A stretch of 64,000 nt of DNA from Mermis nigrescens (GCA_036768485.1 JAVLUZ010000143.1:1669633-1733632); one strand, 5' to 3'. Shown: positions 45,516 to 57,689, counted from the first letter of the stretch. Made by a program: numbers and translations. Notes: generated by a model not told the origin, from the sequence alone.

Positions 45516-47346
45516 TTAATAGCGATCCTGATAATTGGCTTTCGAGCCACGCGGTTTTCCGCGACGACGTTGTCGTTGAAAATAGTCACGATCCGATTCG
45601 GGTTCGCGACGCGTATTTGAATGCTCGCAATATTGATATGGCGAATGCCTACGCCCGTACATATGCTGGCGTAAGCGTTGATGTGGGTCGACTGGACGAC
45701 TATCATCCTCATCATCGTCATCGTCCTCGTAGTCATCCGCGTAACGACGCGGTGTGGGTGGCACCGGAGTGGAAAATTGATCCGGATGAAAACCAAACAA
45801 ATCTTTGCGTGAAGTTTCACGTGGGCGCTGTTGTGGTTGCGTAACAGGCCACGGTTTGGGCAATAGTGGACCCGGTCGAGGTTGTGGTTGATAGACCCCG
45901 ATGGCTGATTGATCTTGACCCAGACGGTGATCGATACGATTGATCCCATTGCTGTCGTTGACGCGATTGCGACCGGCCCTGATGAGCTCCGCGGTTTGAC
46001 TGTGGCTGACGGCTATATTCATAAGGCTGCTGCTGTCGCGGGCGCAACAGATGACCAGCATCCGCCTGTGAATATGCCTCGGAACGCGGACGCGATTCCG
46101 TAAATTGATGCTGCCGCAGTTGGGTCTGCGGTCGTGTGTGAGTCTGTGTGTGTGGTTTTACTGGTGCCTGTGATTGTACATGTGATTGTGAACGGTGATG
46201 CATTTGTGCATATCTTTGCCGGGATGACTGCGGTTCTTGCCGCCCAGATCCCCTTTGGCTTGCACGAGCTCTTAATTTTGCTGTGACTTCCGCGCGAACA
46301 AGCCTTTTGACTCGTTCTTTTTCCAAATTTTTCAACCGACGCAAAGTATGCTCGGATTTTGTGTCATAAAATCTGTTCAATCTTTCCTTATGCTCATCCT
46401 CAGACATATGGCGAATGCCTGAAGTTTCAGCGAGAGAGCCGGCGGCGCGTAATTTTGACGCATGCCTGGGCATCTCAGAAGCAAGATTTGCACGATCGCG
46501 TTGTTCGATCGTCATGCGGGCTCTACGCATTTCAATTTGAGCATCAAGAGATAGATCGACTTTGGGCATTTCAAGGCTCGCCGAGGACCCTGTAGGATCT
46601 TGCAAGGATGCCTGTTGTCTCTCTTTACGAATTTTCTCCAAATCACCTTCGATACGGTGTTTAAGGTAAAAGACGGATTTTTGGCGACCTCAAAAACGGT
46701 CAAACTGAACCGGTACTTCAAGGGCCGGATTGGTTGCTAGCCGAATTTGGCGAATCATGTTGTGCAAAACGGTTGGATTTTCGATTCGCCTGGTCAACTC
46801 CGGGAATTCCGGAAAAGCCTCACTTGGCGAAGGTGTGTACGATTCGCCAAGGAAAGCTACGCGCAACATACGACGTAGCTGTTCCACCATGCGCCAGCCT
46901 ATCGCGGCATTGCCGTAGGCATACGCATAAAAGTGAAACTTTCGGTCTAAAAATTCCAAAAGCACTTTGGCGTGCATGACGTCTATTGTTGAAAAGATCG
47001 TCAAAAATTGATACTCCGATTCGTATTCAGATTGAAACTCTCGGAAGGTATCAAAAATATCGACCATTTGACGCGTCAATATTAGTATTGGCGCTAAATG
47101 ATCAGGCGCCGGGCACATTTGGTGCGGTAAAAATTCTGGTCGAATTTGGTGCGCAATTCCATCAGTCACCACACTCGGTGGTTTGAGGTGTCGGTGAACT
47201 ACCAAGTACTGTAACGGCACTTCGTACAGCATCATTCCGGTTGTGATAAAAAACCGGTTGCGCACAAAAAACTGGTCAGGATAAAATAATCGGTTAAAAA
47301 CGCTCATTTGACTGATAAATCGAGGTGCAGGCGCACGATCAGACAT
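45516..47346 (-). pseudogene. Gypsy element extra ORF4, unknown function
   Basis: Starts with an ATG at 47346 whose first bases overlap the stop of the preceding ORF (ATGTCTGA), suggesting coupled translation. The first ~218 codons (to 46690) look globular, rich in aromatic and hydrophobic residues. An in-frame TGA at 46690-46692 follows, then a charged, probably helical segment (HTLRRLKNLEKERVKRLV), a Gln/Arg/Ser-rich low-complexity stretch and, after a frameshift near 45.9 kb, an acidic run (DDYEDDDDDEDD) and an Arg/Gly-rich tail ending at 45516. The total would be about 600 codons. I recognise no domain. It lacks the signal peptide and membrane anchor expected of an envelope protein. The composition suggests nucleic-acid binding, but that is inference. 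Confidence 0.6.
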
Positions 47347-49673
47347 CAGTCAACGGTTGTGCAAGTGTAGTCCAAACTATGGGACGCGCAGGTGTGTCAG
47401 TCGTGGACGCGTAATGTAAGTGTGCTGCGTAGACCCGGTCGAAATGCACTTGGGCAATTTCGATCAACTGGTCGTACAAACGCGTTCCTTCGACTTCACC
47501 CAAATAAGTGCGCAAATTGTGCAAAACGTCAGGGGCGACGTAGCATGGCGCTTCGCGTGTCATAGTTTCCATCATATGAAAGAAATGTTGGACGTAACGC
47601 GAGCGATTTTGAACTCTCGAGCTTTCTTCTGCAGCTACGCGTTCACGTATGGCTTGTAAGTACGGAGGGACTGCCACCTCCACATTTGGTGGTAAATTTT
47701 GAATATTCTGTGGTTGAATGGTTGCCACAGTAGTCGACACACCCGTCATGGCCATTGGTGCCGTAAAACGAGTTTCAGGTGCCGATGAAGTTGACACGCC
47801 TTGTGGCGCGGATTGGGATGCGATTTGCGTGGACAACGCAGCTTGCTGTGTTTCCTGGGGTGGTAGCGTGCGTTGTGCAGGCGGAGGCAAGCCTATGATA
47901 TCCGACATGATAACGTCAGGGTCGGGTTGACGTTCTGCCAAATCCGGCTGAGAAGTCGGTAAAGGTAGTAACAACCCAAAACCCAAGGGTGCCTGCTGAT
48001 CCGCCGCAAGCGATTGTGGAGCAATCGGTTGCGAAACGGTAGTGGCCCCTTTTCGCGCCAATGCAGCGCGTGTAGTACGCGGTAGGCGACAAATTAGCTT
48101 GCCTTTCGGCCTCAGCATCCGATAATGCCATTACTAAACGTTTTGGAGACAAATTGGGTTCTTCCGAAGATACGGATTGTTCAACTCCAACCATAGGGGA
48201 ATCAAATGGAATATCAGTTTGCGAAGAGATTGCAGAGGCTGGTGTACTTGTACTGGTTGGTTTAGATTTTGGTTCAGTGTCAGGCGCTATAGCCGGGCCC
48301 AACACTATGTCGGCAACGGCCTGCAAACCTTGAACTTTTAAGTCGGGATTATCAAAAACATTAGCATGGGCCAACGCTTCCCTTACAGAGGCAACGGTGG
48401 TGGCTGCGGCTATAGCCACTGGTGGTTGCGGAGCTGGTCCATAGAAGTCTTCTACTGTAACCAATTCACCGCCGTCCAAATCAACGGTGACTTCAGTCGC
48501 CAAACTGGTCGACTGGCCCCGTGATGGCGTACGAGACAACGGCATACGCCGTCTGGTTTTTGGTTCGCTAGCTTTAACTTGCAATTCGTCGCCTTTAAAC
48601 GAAATTGGTATTGGTTTTCTATCCGCGGTAATGCGGTTATTTTGCGAGTAGCCTTCTATCAATATGAAAACATCGATAGTGATCAAGGCATCCATCGCCA
48701 AATAATACTGCATATCACGAGTTAGCGTTAAACTCCACGCCTGCCCAAAATTATCCGGCGCAGTTGGATCGATATACATGTCAAAGAAAAATTCAGCCAA
48801 GCGCTTTAAAGTGTGTGAATGCGCTGTAATATGGTGACGGCGAGTGAATGTTCTCGCTAAAGGCTGTATATCGATAAAATTCGCACTAAACGGATCTTTC
48901 CAATGCCGTTGTTGTCAAATCTCGACATCAGGGATTGCCAAGATTTCTTCGAAAGTTGGACCGTAAACATGAAAATACGCAAGTCTGTCTTGCGTTGGGT
49001 CATAACAGACCATAAATACATTCGGTAGACGCGTTTCAAGCAGCTGATGTAACCCAAACGGAGGTTTTGGGAACTTAGCAATGTCCCAACAGAACACGTG
49101 GCCGTTCGCGCTAGCAACTTGGACATAGCGTACGAATGGGCCATGGAGGTCCTGGTAGGTAGGACATAGCTGCTGAAAACGCAAATCCCAAGTTTTGTAA
49201 CTTCTGCCTTTACGGTCATTCACAAATTCTGAGTCATAGCCCAAAAATAAGGTGCCATTTGTCATGTTTGATGGCTGAATTAAAGCCAAAATAGCCCCAA
49301 AAGACTGCTGGTCGTTGGTGATTAATACAGTCGGTAGAAGTCTCTTCTTTGGCACGCGAAGGGTAGCCAAAGGGAATCTACCAAGACTGTTCTCCCACCA
49401 GAGCTCTTGGTCATTTATACGTCTACGATGATTTTTTGCCTCATGTGATGTTTTATACTCTATCATTTTTGCGCTTAGTGAGTCTAGACCGCTAACACGC
49501 TGGTCATCATTCTGTGGCAGCGGGTCTGGGAAATCCAACCCCCGCTCCAAAGCCATATCAGTCAAAGCCGAACGAAACTCATCTAGGGACGCGGGATCGC
49601 GCCCCTCAAATTTGAATCGGCGACCAGCTGCTGCCAGCAATGCCTCCTTGCTTGGGGTACCTTCAGCAGCCAT
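47339..49673 (-). pseudogene. Gypsy element extra ORF3: DEDDy 3'-5' exonuclease-like domain plus Pro/Ser-rich tail
   Basis: The ATG at 49673 has a strong initiation context (CCATGG) and overlaps the end of integrase by 91 bases in another frame. Residues 143-151 (FLGYDSEFV) match exonuclease motif I, Asp147 and Glu149 being the metal-binding pair. A second strand (YVQVASANGHVFCWDI) and motif II (VFMVCYDPTQDRLAYF, Asp229) follow. After an in-frame TGA at 48915-48917 the same frame continues with motif III, WSLTLTRDMQYYLAMDALI, giving the Y-x3-D of DEDDy enzymes (48704-48690). Order and spacing fit the RNase D/WRN/Exd2 family, which removes nucleotides from 3' ends. A long Pro/Ser/Thr-rich linker follows, then after a frameshift near 48.1 kb a helical C-terminal region. 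This sits where env would be; I know of no Gypsy element with such a domain. The TGA and shift make this copy inactive. Confidence 0.68.
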
Positions 49674-52600
49674 GGGTCTGCAAAAGGGAAAACATTAGAT
49701 AATGGTACGGCATGTGCTGTTTTAGAACCATTTAATAAACGTATAGGCGCGCAGTCCTTAGCTTTTTGCTCCCTGCCCGGTAAGTCCTCAAAACTTATTA
49801 CTACTGCCGGGGCAAGAGGGCGATGTGGTAATTTTACCAAAACAAAATCGCCAGGGACATACGCGTGCTTTTCAACAATTAAATCTGAGTAGGGTAGTTT
49901 GGGCTCAGGCAAAAGTCTATTCCGGTGAACAAGATGAGTGATTAGAGGATTATAGACATAAGCGATTTTCGCAGTTTCAGGAGTAGGTAAGTCAATAATT
50001 TGGTACGGACCAACACGTTTTGGTGATAATTTACCTATTTCAGGTTGAATTACTGAAGTATTATTGAGGTAAACAATATCCGAGAGAGAAAAATTTGTTT
50101 GAGTTACGGATTTATCATATTGAGATTTTTGCTGCTTACGCGCTTGAGCTAAATTTTTAGATGCGATTTTGTGTAGATCTTGTAAAGTCAACTTTAAGTC
50201 AATAACATATTTTTCCGCAACAGATGGTAAATTCGGATTCATCACAAAGTCATTTATGAGTAGAGTGTCTAGGGGAAATGCTGGTTCGCGACCATATAGC
50301 ATTTCAAAAGGTGATATATTAGTTGATGATTGTGGAGTCGCGCGATATGCGAATAACGCGAATGGTAAGAATTGCTCCCAATCATACTGGGATCGCGCGC
50401 TCAGCTTGGACAATCCATCAATTAATGTGCGATTGTAGCGTTCCACTAACCCATCACACTGGGGGTGATATGGGGTTGTAAATATTTTTTGAACGTTTAA
50501 TAGTTTACAGACTTCCGAAATTAGGGTAGATGTAAAATTTGACCCCTGATCTGTCAAAAATTTTTGGGAACTCCATAACGTGGGATAATTTCTCTTAATA
50601 ACAAATTTGCAATTGTTGTTGCTTTTATGTCAGAAACAGCAAAAGCTTCCACGTATTTGGTAAAATAATCCATAAAAACTACAATTTGATCATTTCCGGA
50701 GGGGGATCGCGGCATATGCAAACAATCACACGCAATAAGTTCAAAAGGTGCGGATACTTCGATTGGTTGCAATGGAACAGATGTGGAATTTAATGCGACC
50801 TTACGTTGTAAGCACACATCACAATTCCGACACCACGCGATCACATCATTTTCCATGCGCGGCCACCAATAACGCATTTGAATGGCGGGCAAGATTTTGC
50901 GCGATGAAAAATGAGCTCCAAATATAGAGTCATGAAATTCGGTTAATATAAAACGACGCAAAGATTTGGGTATAACGATTTGATGAACGACAGTTGGTGA
51001 ACGTTTAGGTTGGAATCTACAAAAAAGTACATCGTTTACGAGAAAAAATTCGTCACAATATTTTTTCGTTGTTAAGTCATTCAACGCGATGCGAATTTTA
51101 TGTAATTCGTCATCAGCACGTTGCTCTGCGAGTAAGCGCGCAGGTGTTAGCATTTTGGCTTTCTCAGCATCAGTAAGCAACATGCGTTCGCGAAATGTAG
51201 GTGGTTTATGATTGATAGGGTCGATTGGCGCAGTAGAATTATTATTTTGCGCATTAGGATGATTAATTGATGCATCAGGCGCTTTATCGCGCGATCGGTC
51301 AGGTGGAACCGATTCATCATCTGATTCAGAGTCTTCCGATTCTAAATTTGCGATGTTAACAATATTTTTGCGCTCGAGTTTATATTTGTGCTCTGCATCA
51401 TCATATTTAGGGTGTCGTGAAAGAAGATCAGCTGCGCAGTTATATGCGCAAGGAACATAAACAATATCATATTCATATTCTTGTAATTTGAGACCCCAAC
51501 GGCGTAAACGACTCGATGGGTCTTTAACGTTTACTAGCCAAGTTAGTGCTTGATGATCAGTTTCGACAACAAATTTTTTACCGTAAAGATAGTGTCGATA
51601 ATGCTTGATGTCCCACACTACCGCTAATGCTTCCTTTTCCGAAGTAGCATAGTTACATTTGGCAGAATTTAGCACACGACTAGCGTAGCCAAGAATAAAA
51701 CGACTTTTAGATGGTAAGTGTTTTTGGGTCAAAATAGCACCTAACGCATAATTGCTTGCGTCAGTTGTTAAAATAAATTGGTGCTCATCGTCGAATTTTG
51801 GTAGTTGCAAAATAGGTGGAGATGTAAATGCTTTTTTCAAAAGCTCAAATGCGGTTTGGTGTTCAGCCTTCCAGCGAAATTCGACATCTTTACGAAGAAG
51901 ATGGAATAATGGTTTAGCGATTTTAGCAAGATCTTTAACGAATTTTTTAAACCATTGGACTAAGCCAAGGAATTTCTGCAAAGATTTGACGGTTTTCGGT
52001 ACGGGAAACGAGATTAAATCTGCGACTTTGGACATATCAGGAGCGATGCCCCTTGCACTTATATTGTGGCCAAGAAATTTTACTTCGGCATGAGCAAGAT
52101 GGCATTTATCAGGCTTTACGCGTAAGTTTGCGTTTTTTAGAGCAATAAAGACATTTTCAAGATCTTTTAAATGTTCTTTAAAAGTGCGTGAAAAAATAAT
52201 TATGTCATCGATGTAAACAAGACAAGATTTCCAATTTAGACTTGCGAGCACGAGCTCCATTAGTCTTTGGAAATCTGCTGGCGCATTTTTTAAACCAAAA
52301 GGTAAAACTTCAAATTCATAGTGGCCAACAGGGCATATAAATGCGGTTTTTTCGCGAGATTTATCATCAAGAGGAATTTGCCAGTAACCAGATTTTAAAT
52401 CTAACGTGCTAAAATATGCAGCATTGCCTAAAGTGTCGAAATAATTGTCTAATTGTGGAAGAGGATAAACTTGCGTTTTAGTTACATCATTTAACCGTCG
52501 ATAATCGACGACCGGCCTAAGGGAACCGTCCTTTTTTCCTATGAGAAATAGTGGACTTGCCCATGGGCTGGTTGTAGGTCGAATAATTTTGTCTGCAAGC

Positions 52601-53600
52601 ATTTCATTTATAATCTTTTGCATTGATTCTCTTCTAGAATGTTCGACACGATAAGTTTTTCCAACAACGGGCGGATTATCCCCTGTATCAATATGATGTT
52701 TCATCAAGGGGTACGTCCGAGAGGTTCATTTTTTAGAGCAAAAATTGAGTCGTATTTTAAAGAGAGTTCACGAATTTGTTGCTGTTGTCGAGAATCAACG
52801 GCGAAGCCGTTTAAAGCTTTATTTATTGATGCAAAAAGTTCTGGTGTCCTATCATCAAAGTTTGAGACATGTGACACAACTTCGGCATCAGTGGTTAAAG
52901 AACCTATTATTTCACCAGAGTCAATGCGAATTGGTGCTTTAGAGATGTTACAAACGCGAACAGGTATTATAGGTTGTGAAGCATCGACTATAGACGGAGC
53001 AACAAAAAGTGAAGTTTTTTCCATAAAGTCGGGATTCGGTTCAAATAATGCGAAATCGAAATTGCAAGAGCCATGACTTATATAGCCAGGTGTAATTACT
53101 TTGTGCCTAGGTTGTATTATAACCGGCTCAGGTAACGAAACATGCACACACACAACACCAGAGGTAGTTGTGTTGGATTTCGCGCGAAATTGCAATTTTT
53201 CATGAGATGAGAGTAAATTAATCTTTATGCCGTTTATAAAAGCACAGCGCTCAATAGGATTAACCCACATGAGTGCGGATTCGCAAAAATCATATCCTAA
53301 GAGCATGTCTTCCGGCAAGTGATCAATTATAGATACTGAAGTGGAGATAGATTGTTCCGCGATAGTAAGAGTCATATTTACTTTATAACGAACTACTGCG
53401 GTGATTTCGCCTATGCCATGTACAACTTGTGAGACTTGTTTAGGTGGTAAATTAAAACCTAGCCGCAAAAATGCAGACGTGGTCATCATGGTGACCTGTG
53501 ACCCCATATCAATGAGAGCGGGTACATCAACGCCATGAATTTTAACAAGAATAGTGGGCAAATTTGCAAATTTGTCCCAGCATGGCTTACAATAGGAATA
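49583..53600 (-). pseudogene. pol: Gypsy pol: protease, reverse transcriptase, RNase H, integrase
   Basis: Protease at 53600-53200 has the flap-like and LLGYDF motifs, but its active-site triad reads D-M-G instead of D-T/S-G (IDMGSQVT). The next frame (52707-50554, 717 codons) has RT: LDLKSGYWQ at residues 102-110, VLPFGLKNAPADFQ, and YIDD at 165-168. RNase H follows with TTDAS (Asp316), EKEA and TDHQAL (Asp384). The integrase zinc finger is His592, His599, Cys629 and Cys632, and its first catalytic Asp is 661. After a one-base shift at 50554 in a T-run, TDQGSNF and GLVERYNR complete a DD35E core. Another one-base shift at about 52704, in a C-run, separates protease from RT. In an active copy these proteins mature Gag, copy RNA to DNA and insert it. 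This copy cannot make an intact polyprotein. Confidence 0.93.
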
Positions 53601-56600
53601 TTAGAGTCTAAAGTTTTAGATGGAGGTAAATTGAGTTTTTCATAAGTCGCGAGACGACGCTGTAAACGTTTGTACTCTTTGAGAAATTCTTGCGACGCGA
53701 ATAAATTAGGACGCGCGCTAGCCTCTGGCCCTTTCGCAGTAACCGTGTTTACATCATGAGGAGATGTAAGGGTTGGCTGCGGTGGGGGCGCATTCATGGT
53801 GGGTTGGTTATCTGCGGTATATGTGACATATGGGTGATTAAAATTGTTGTCGCTGCGGTAATTGGAGTTATAATATGTACCACGCTGTTCATTTGGGAAT
53901 TGCACAAAAGGTGTATTTTGTCGCGATTGATTATTATGATGATTATCGTAACGCGAATTTGATAATTGGCATGCAAATTTTGGTAATAATCATTACGATT
54001 TTGCCTATAATTTGGTCGTGCTTGCTTATGTTCAAAGCGGTTATCATTATTCGCATAGTTAGATGAACGATGTTGACTAGAGTTACGATATCGTGACTGA
54101 GATCGATGTCTATTTTGCGAATTTGAACGCGATGGCGAACGATTTTGGCGCGAAAAAGAACGCAACTGGCTGCGATTGCGAGCCATAGAGTTGTTATTTC
54201 GATCGGGCTGGGTATTATAATTAGCATTATTAGACGCTTCTTGTCTCTGACGCGTAAAACATTCCTCATAAATGTGACCTATGCGCTTGCAAAAGGTACA
54301 ATATTTACGAGAGGAATTTTCTGGCTTCTCAGCACGTGACGAGCGATGGAACGTTCTATGACGCGAATGATCTGAGTCATTTTGGTTAGACGCACGAGGA
54401 GTATCTTTAGGTACTACGCTGCCTACAGGAGCAGCTGTTACCAATACATATGGTGTTAATGCTTTTTTCTCCTCAAATTCCTTATTAGCAAATTCAGCGC
54501 TTAGCGCATTGTCCAAAAATTCAGCTAATGATGCTCTAGGCTTTTTGTGATATGCCTCTTTTGAAATATGTGGTAATAAACCTTCTTTTAATTGATGTCA
54601 CATCAAATTATTGAAATGGTGCGAGTCAACTTCAAGATAAGGGTCAGATTTTATTAATTCTTCGCGAAGCAAGAGATAATATGATTTAACCAATTCGTTA
54701 GGCTGCTGTTTATGTGTCAAAAAATGAGTAAAGAGCGCACCGGTGTCCATTGGGCAGAATTCGGCTATTAGCGCTTGTTTAGTTTTCGAATAAGATTGTT
54801 GTATGTCAGCAGGTAACGAACGGTATAAACGTGAAGCATAGGGATCTAGAAATCCAGTCATAAATTTTAGACGATCAGCTTTGTCGATATCATAGGTATC
54901 GGCAAGTGATTTGAATTCGGCAAAATATGCTTTTATATCTGTTTTATCGCCATCAAACAATTTTTTATTTGCAATTGCAATTTGCATTTGTGCCATAAAT
55001 GGTCCGCGATTCAAGGAATCAGCGAGATGTGATTCACCATGCGAGCCTTCAGATGAAGAATCTGAACTATAAAGATTACATCGTCGGCGCTGATCTACTT
55101 TTGTGACGCGAACGACGGCTGCACAGCATACGTGGGCAGCAAGAAAATTCTGGGGGGTCCAAGATTTTTTGAAGGTCAAAAAATGGCCTTAAAAATGGTG
55201 ATATGGCGATAAAAACACCATTTTTCAACGTTTCTCATCAAGCACTATCCATTGGCATCAAAAAATTGCGAAAAAAACGAAAAAAGTTTTCAAAAATTGA
55301 TTTCTGGGGGGGGTCTTTTGATTTCTGGGGGTCTTTTGATTTCTGGGGGGTTCCAGACCCCCCCAGATCCCCCCACGCCCATGTGTGCTGCACAGGCGAT
55401 CATAACTATTAGATGAGCTTTCATCAGAAAATTTTACATGTCTTCTTCTACTAGATGATTCAGGGAGAGGCGCAGATTCGTTTTGCAAATTTGCAGGTTC
55501 GTGATTAATGCCAGATAAATTTATCTCAACAGGTTGCGTTTCGATATTAGAAGAATGTAAAATAGGATTATTAGGTGGTATTTCCACATTCACGGGATTA
55601 GGTACATAATTATTTGGAAAAATTTCTCCTTGAGGTGGAAAATATTGCAGTGGTGGTGGATTTAACTGCTGCTGCAAATTCGTATTTGAAGAATTAGGTA
55701 CAAAGGAAGGCACATTACGATTTAAAGACAGCACCGGCCGAGATCATGACATCTGCAAAATCGGTACTGATGGCTGCAAAATCGTAGGTATATTTTCCGA
55801 AAAACCCGAGTTTTGCACTGATTGCAAACCCATGTTTAAAGGATTTTGTGATAAATTAGATAACTCTGGCGCGCGGTTCGTACAACTTTGAGCGATATTT
55901 TCTGGAATAGCTTCCGAAGGTGAGCATGAATTAGATGCGCTGTTGCCAGTGGACAACAATGAAGATGCACGATGCGTACTTTGCGCACGATTCGCACTTT
56001 GCCCATTAAATTCAGAAAAATTTGCACTATCGATTGAGTGGTTAACGCGCTCAGATGGATTATTTTCAATGCAATTCGAAACTGGTTGGGGTTTAAGCAT
56101 AGTGCTTAGCTCCAGACGCAGTTTACGCATTTCATCCGCATTTTCCTTTTTATCTTGATCAACGCACGTAGAAAGATCCGAAAATTGCAAATGAATAGCT
56201 TGTAACGCTTTTAGAATAAGATCATTAGTCACATTAGCACTAGCACAATCTTCGTCGGCATTTCTGCTATGACTATGATTACTTTCAATGTCAGAATCGG
56301 GATTTTCGCGCTCCGAACTGGTTTCAGGATTATTTGCCGTGTTAAGAGTAGTCGTATTATCAATCATTGTATGATTTGATGAATTATCAATGTTAGGGTC
56401 CGATCTAGTTACCAAACTTTGATTAATGCGTGCTTGCACGGTAGTCAATAACAGTTCATCTTCAGACTGTGTATTGCTGGCGGCATTTAGTGACGTGGGT
56501 AATTGATCATTATTTGCCTTACTAGTTACGTCTTTGTTATTAGTGTCATTACTCGCAGAATTACTCGCGCTATTAGAGTCAACAGGCGCGGTGGGCAATT

Positions 56601-56676
56601 GGCGAGATGAAGTAGGTGGCGTAGAAGGTTTTTTCAATTTAGTGGGCGGTGTCCGCAAAACCTTTTTTCCTGCCAT
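53486..56676 (-). pseudogene. gag: Gypsy gag (capsid and zinc-knuckle nucleocapsid)
   Basis: Starts at ATG 56676 after a ~585-base leader. The N-terminal ~310 codons are Ser/Thr/Asn/Pro-rich. The capsid-like segment (about 55050-54600) has the typical retrotransposon Gag pattern (YFAEFKSLADTY, FMTGFLDPYASRLY, AEFCPM). One CCHC zinc knuckle, CTFCKRIGHIYEEC, lies at about 54300-54259, followed by an Arg/Ser/Asn-rich RNA-binding stretch. Lesions: TGA at 55744, a 261-bp MITE at 55127-55387, a frame change near 55.08 kb, TGA at 54598, and a frameshift near 53.96 kb. The final frame change into protease could be a natural gag-pol shift or damage; it cannot be told apart here. In an intact element Gag forms cytoplasmic particles that package the RNA. 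Confidence 0.88.
55127..55387. mobile_element. hAT-like MITE, family E (copy E1), inside gag
   Basis: 261 bp, CATACGTGGGC to GCCCATGTGTG, with a perfect 8-bp target duplication CTGCACAG (55119-55126, 55388-55395). Internal landmarks match the other E copies ('gcatcaaaaaattgcgaaa', 'atttctgggggg'). It inserted after the retrotransposon and adds 269 bases, which also breaks the reading frame. Confidence 0.9.
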
Positions 56677-57260
56677 TTTTAGGTATCAAAAACGTCGAAA
56701 AATATGACCTTGGGTAAAAGAAATTTCAGTACGTCGAAATTTTGCCCAAAATAAATGTTTCGAATTTGGCCTTTGTCGTTCCAAAAAACAGGTTTTTTCA
56801 CGTGAATAGTATTTGCTTACGTGAAGTAAGATATACCTGACGTGAAATGATTGAAAACAGGTAGGACTAAGCCTAAGGTACAAGAAAGTGTACGTGGTTA
56901 GAAAAAGAGGTAGGTGACAACTTTTGTCACCTAGGTTTTTACCGAGAGAGAAAAATGATGAATCGTCGCCTGAGGGTCGACGTTTATAGAAAAATGCGAG
57001 CGTGTTAGCTGCCTTTGTCGATAGAGATCCGACGGAAATAGAAAAAATAACGATGACTTTACCACAATACACAAAATCTTTACCACGGACGCTTACTTAA
57101 ATTGCGCACTGCCACGATCGCGGTCAATACAACAACAAGGGTGAACAAAATGTTACACATATCTTAGATGGCCAAAATAATGATTTTTGGATCGAAAAAT
57201 AATTTTACGATGATTGATCAGTTCGGCTGTAGCTAGCAGCCTTAAAGAGGGACTATCCAG
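56677..57260 (-). other. 5' leader of the Gypsy element with candidate primer-binding site
   Basis: Between LTR and gag ATG. Immediately inside the LTR the minus strand reads CTGGATAGTCCCTCTTTAAG. The TGG one base from the LTR end is where a tRNA primer-binding site is expected, but I cannot match it to a specific tRNA. An overlapping 128-codon frame has no recognisable content. Confidence 0.45.
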
Positions 57261-57684
57261 TGTAAATACAGTGCCGCCCTATGTCTTCAAAGAATCAACA
57301 TAGGACGGGTGTATTTGCCTTCGAGACTTACTTAGGTACGTAGGTACTTAGATCTGCACTTAGCGCTGGCCCCGATCGCTTAGCCTGGGATCGCTTCGAT
57401 CCTTGGACCCTCACAGACCTTACGGCTTTGATCCCCTTGGTCCTAATATTGCTGACCGCTTCTCGTCGGGTGATCTCAGCAGCTACGCCCTAAGACCTAA
57501 GGCTACCTACCTAGTCTCGGAATTGCCGCGGAGGTCAGTTGACCTATCTCAAAGCTCAAGTATTTTCATAGATTCGATTCCAACAGAAATGTTTTTTGGT
57601 TCCTAATGTGTATAGCACAATAAACTTTGGAAGCAACAACAACGAGCTCTATACTGATCAATCATCCTTAAAGATTGAATAATG
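57261..57684 (-). repeat. 5' LTR of the Gypsy element
   Basis: Direct repeat of 43739-44178. Two of the differences between the LTRs are CpG to TpG/CpA-type changes. Lacks a 4-bp 'tgta'-type insertion and a ~13-base stretch present in the other copy. Confidence 0.85.
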
Positions 57685-57689
57685 TTTTT

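Larger units (their letters stand above)
43739..57684 (-). mobile_element. Ty3/Gypsy-type LTR retrotransposon with extra 3' ORFs (decayed)
   Basis: A 13.9-kb element read on the minus strand: 5' LTR 57684-57261, leader, gag, pol (protease, RT, RNase H, integrase), two extra ORFs, then 3' LTR 44178-43739. Domain order with integrase after RNase H is that of Ty3/Gypsy. LTRs differ by about six substitutions and two to three small indels, so insertion is not ancient, yet the coding part has several disabling changes. No target duplication or clear polypurine tract was found. It is longer than typical Gypsy elements (5-9 kb) chiefly because of ~4 kb of coding sequence after integrase and two MITE insertions. 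Confidence 0.88.

Noticed and set aside
45516..47346. Envelope-like gene after integrase
   Set aside because: No signal peptide, no membrane segment and no cysteine-rich ectodomain; the composition is that of a soluble, low-complexity protein.
52704..53600. Programmed frameshift between gag, protease and RT
   Set aside because: The shift at about 52704 is inside pol and lies in a C-run, and the one at 50554 in a T-run; both look like single-base deletions. Only the gag/protease change could be natural and it cannot be distinguished from damage.
56686..57072. 128-codon minus-strand frame in the Gypsy leader
   Set aside because: No recognisable domain; it precedes the gag start and is compatible with untranslated leader.
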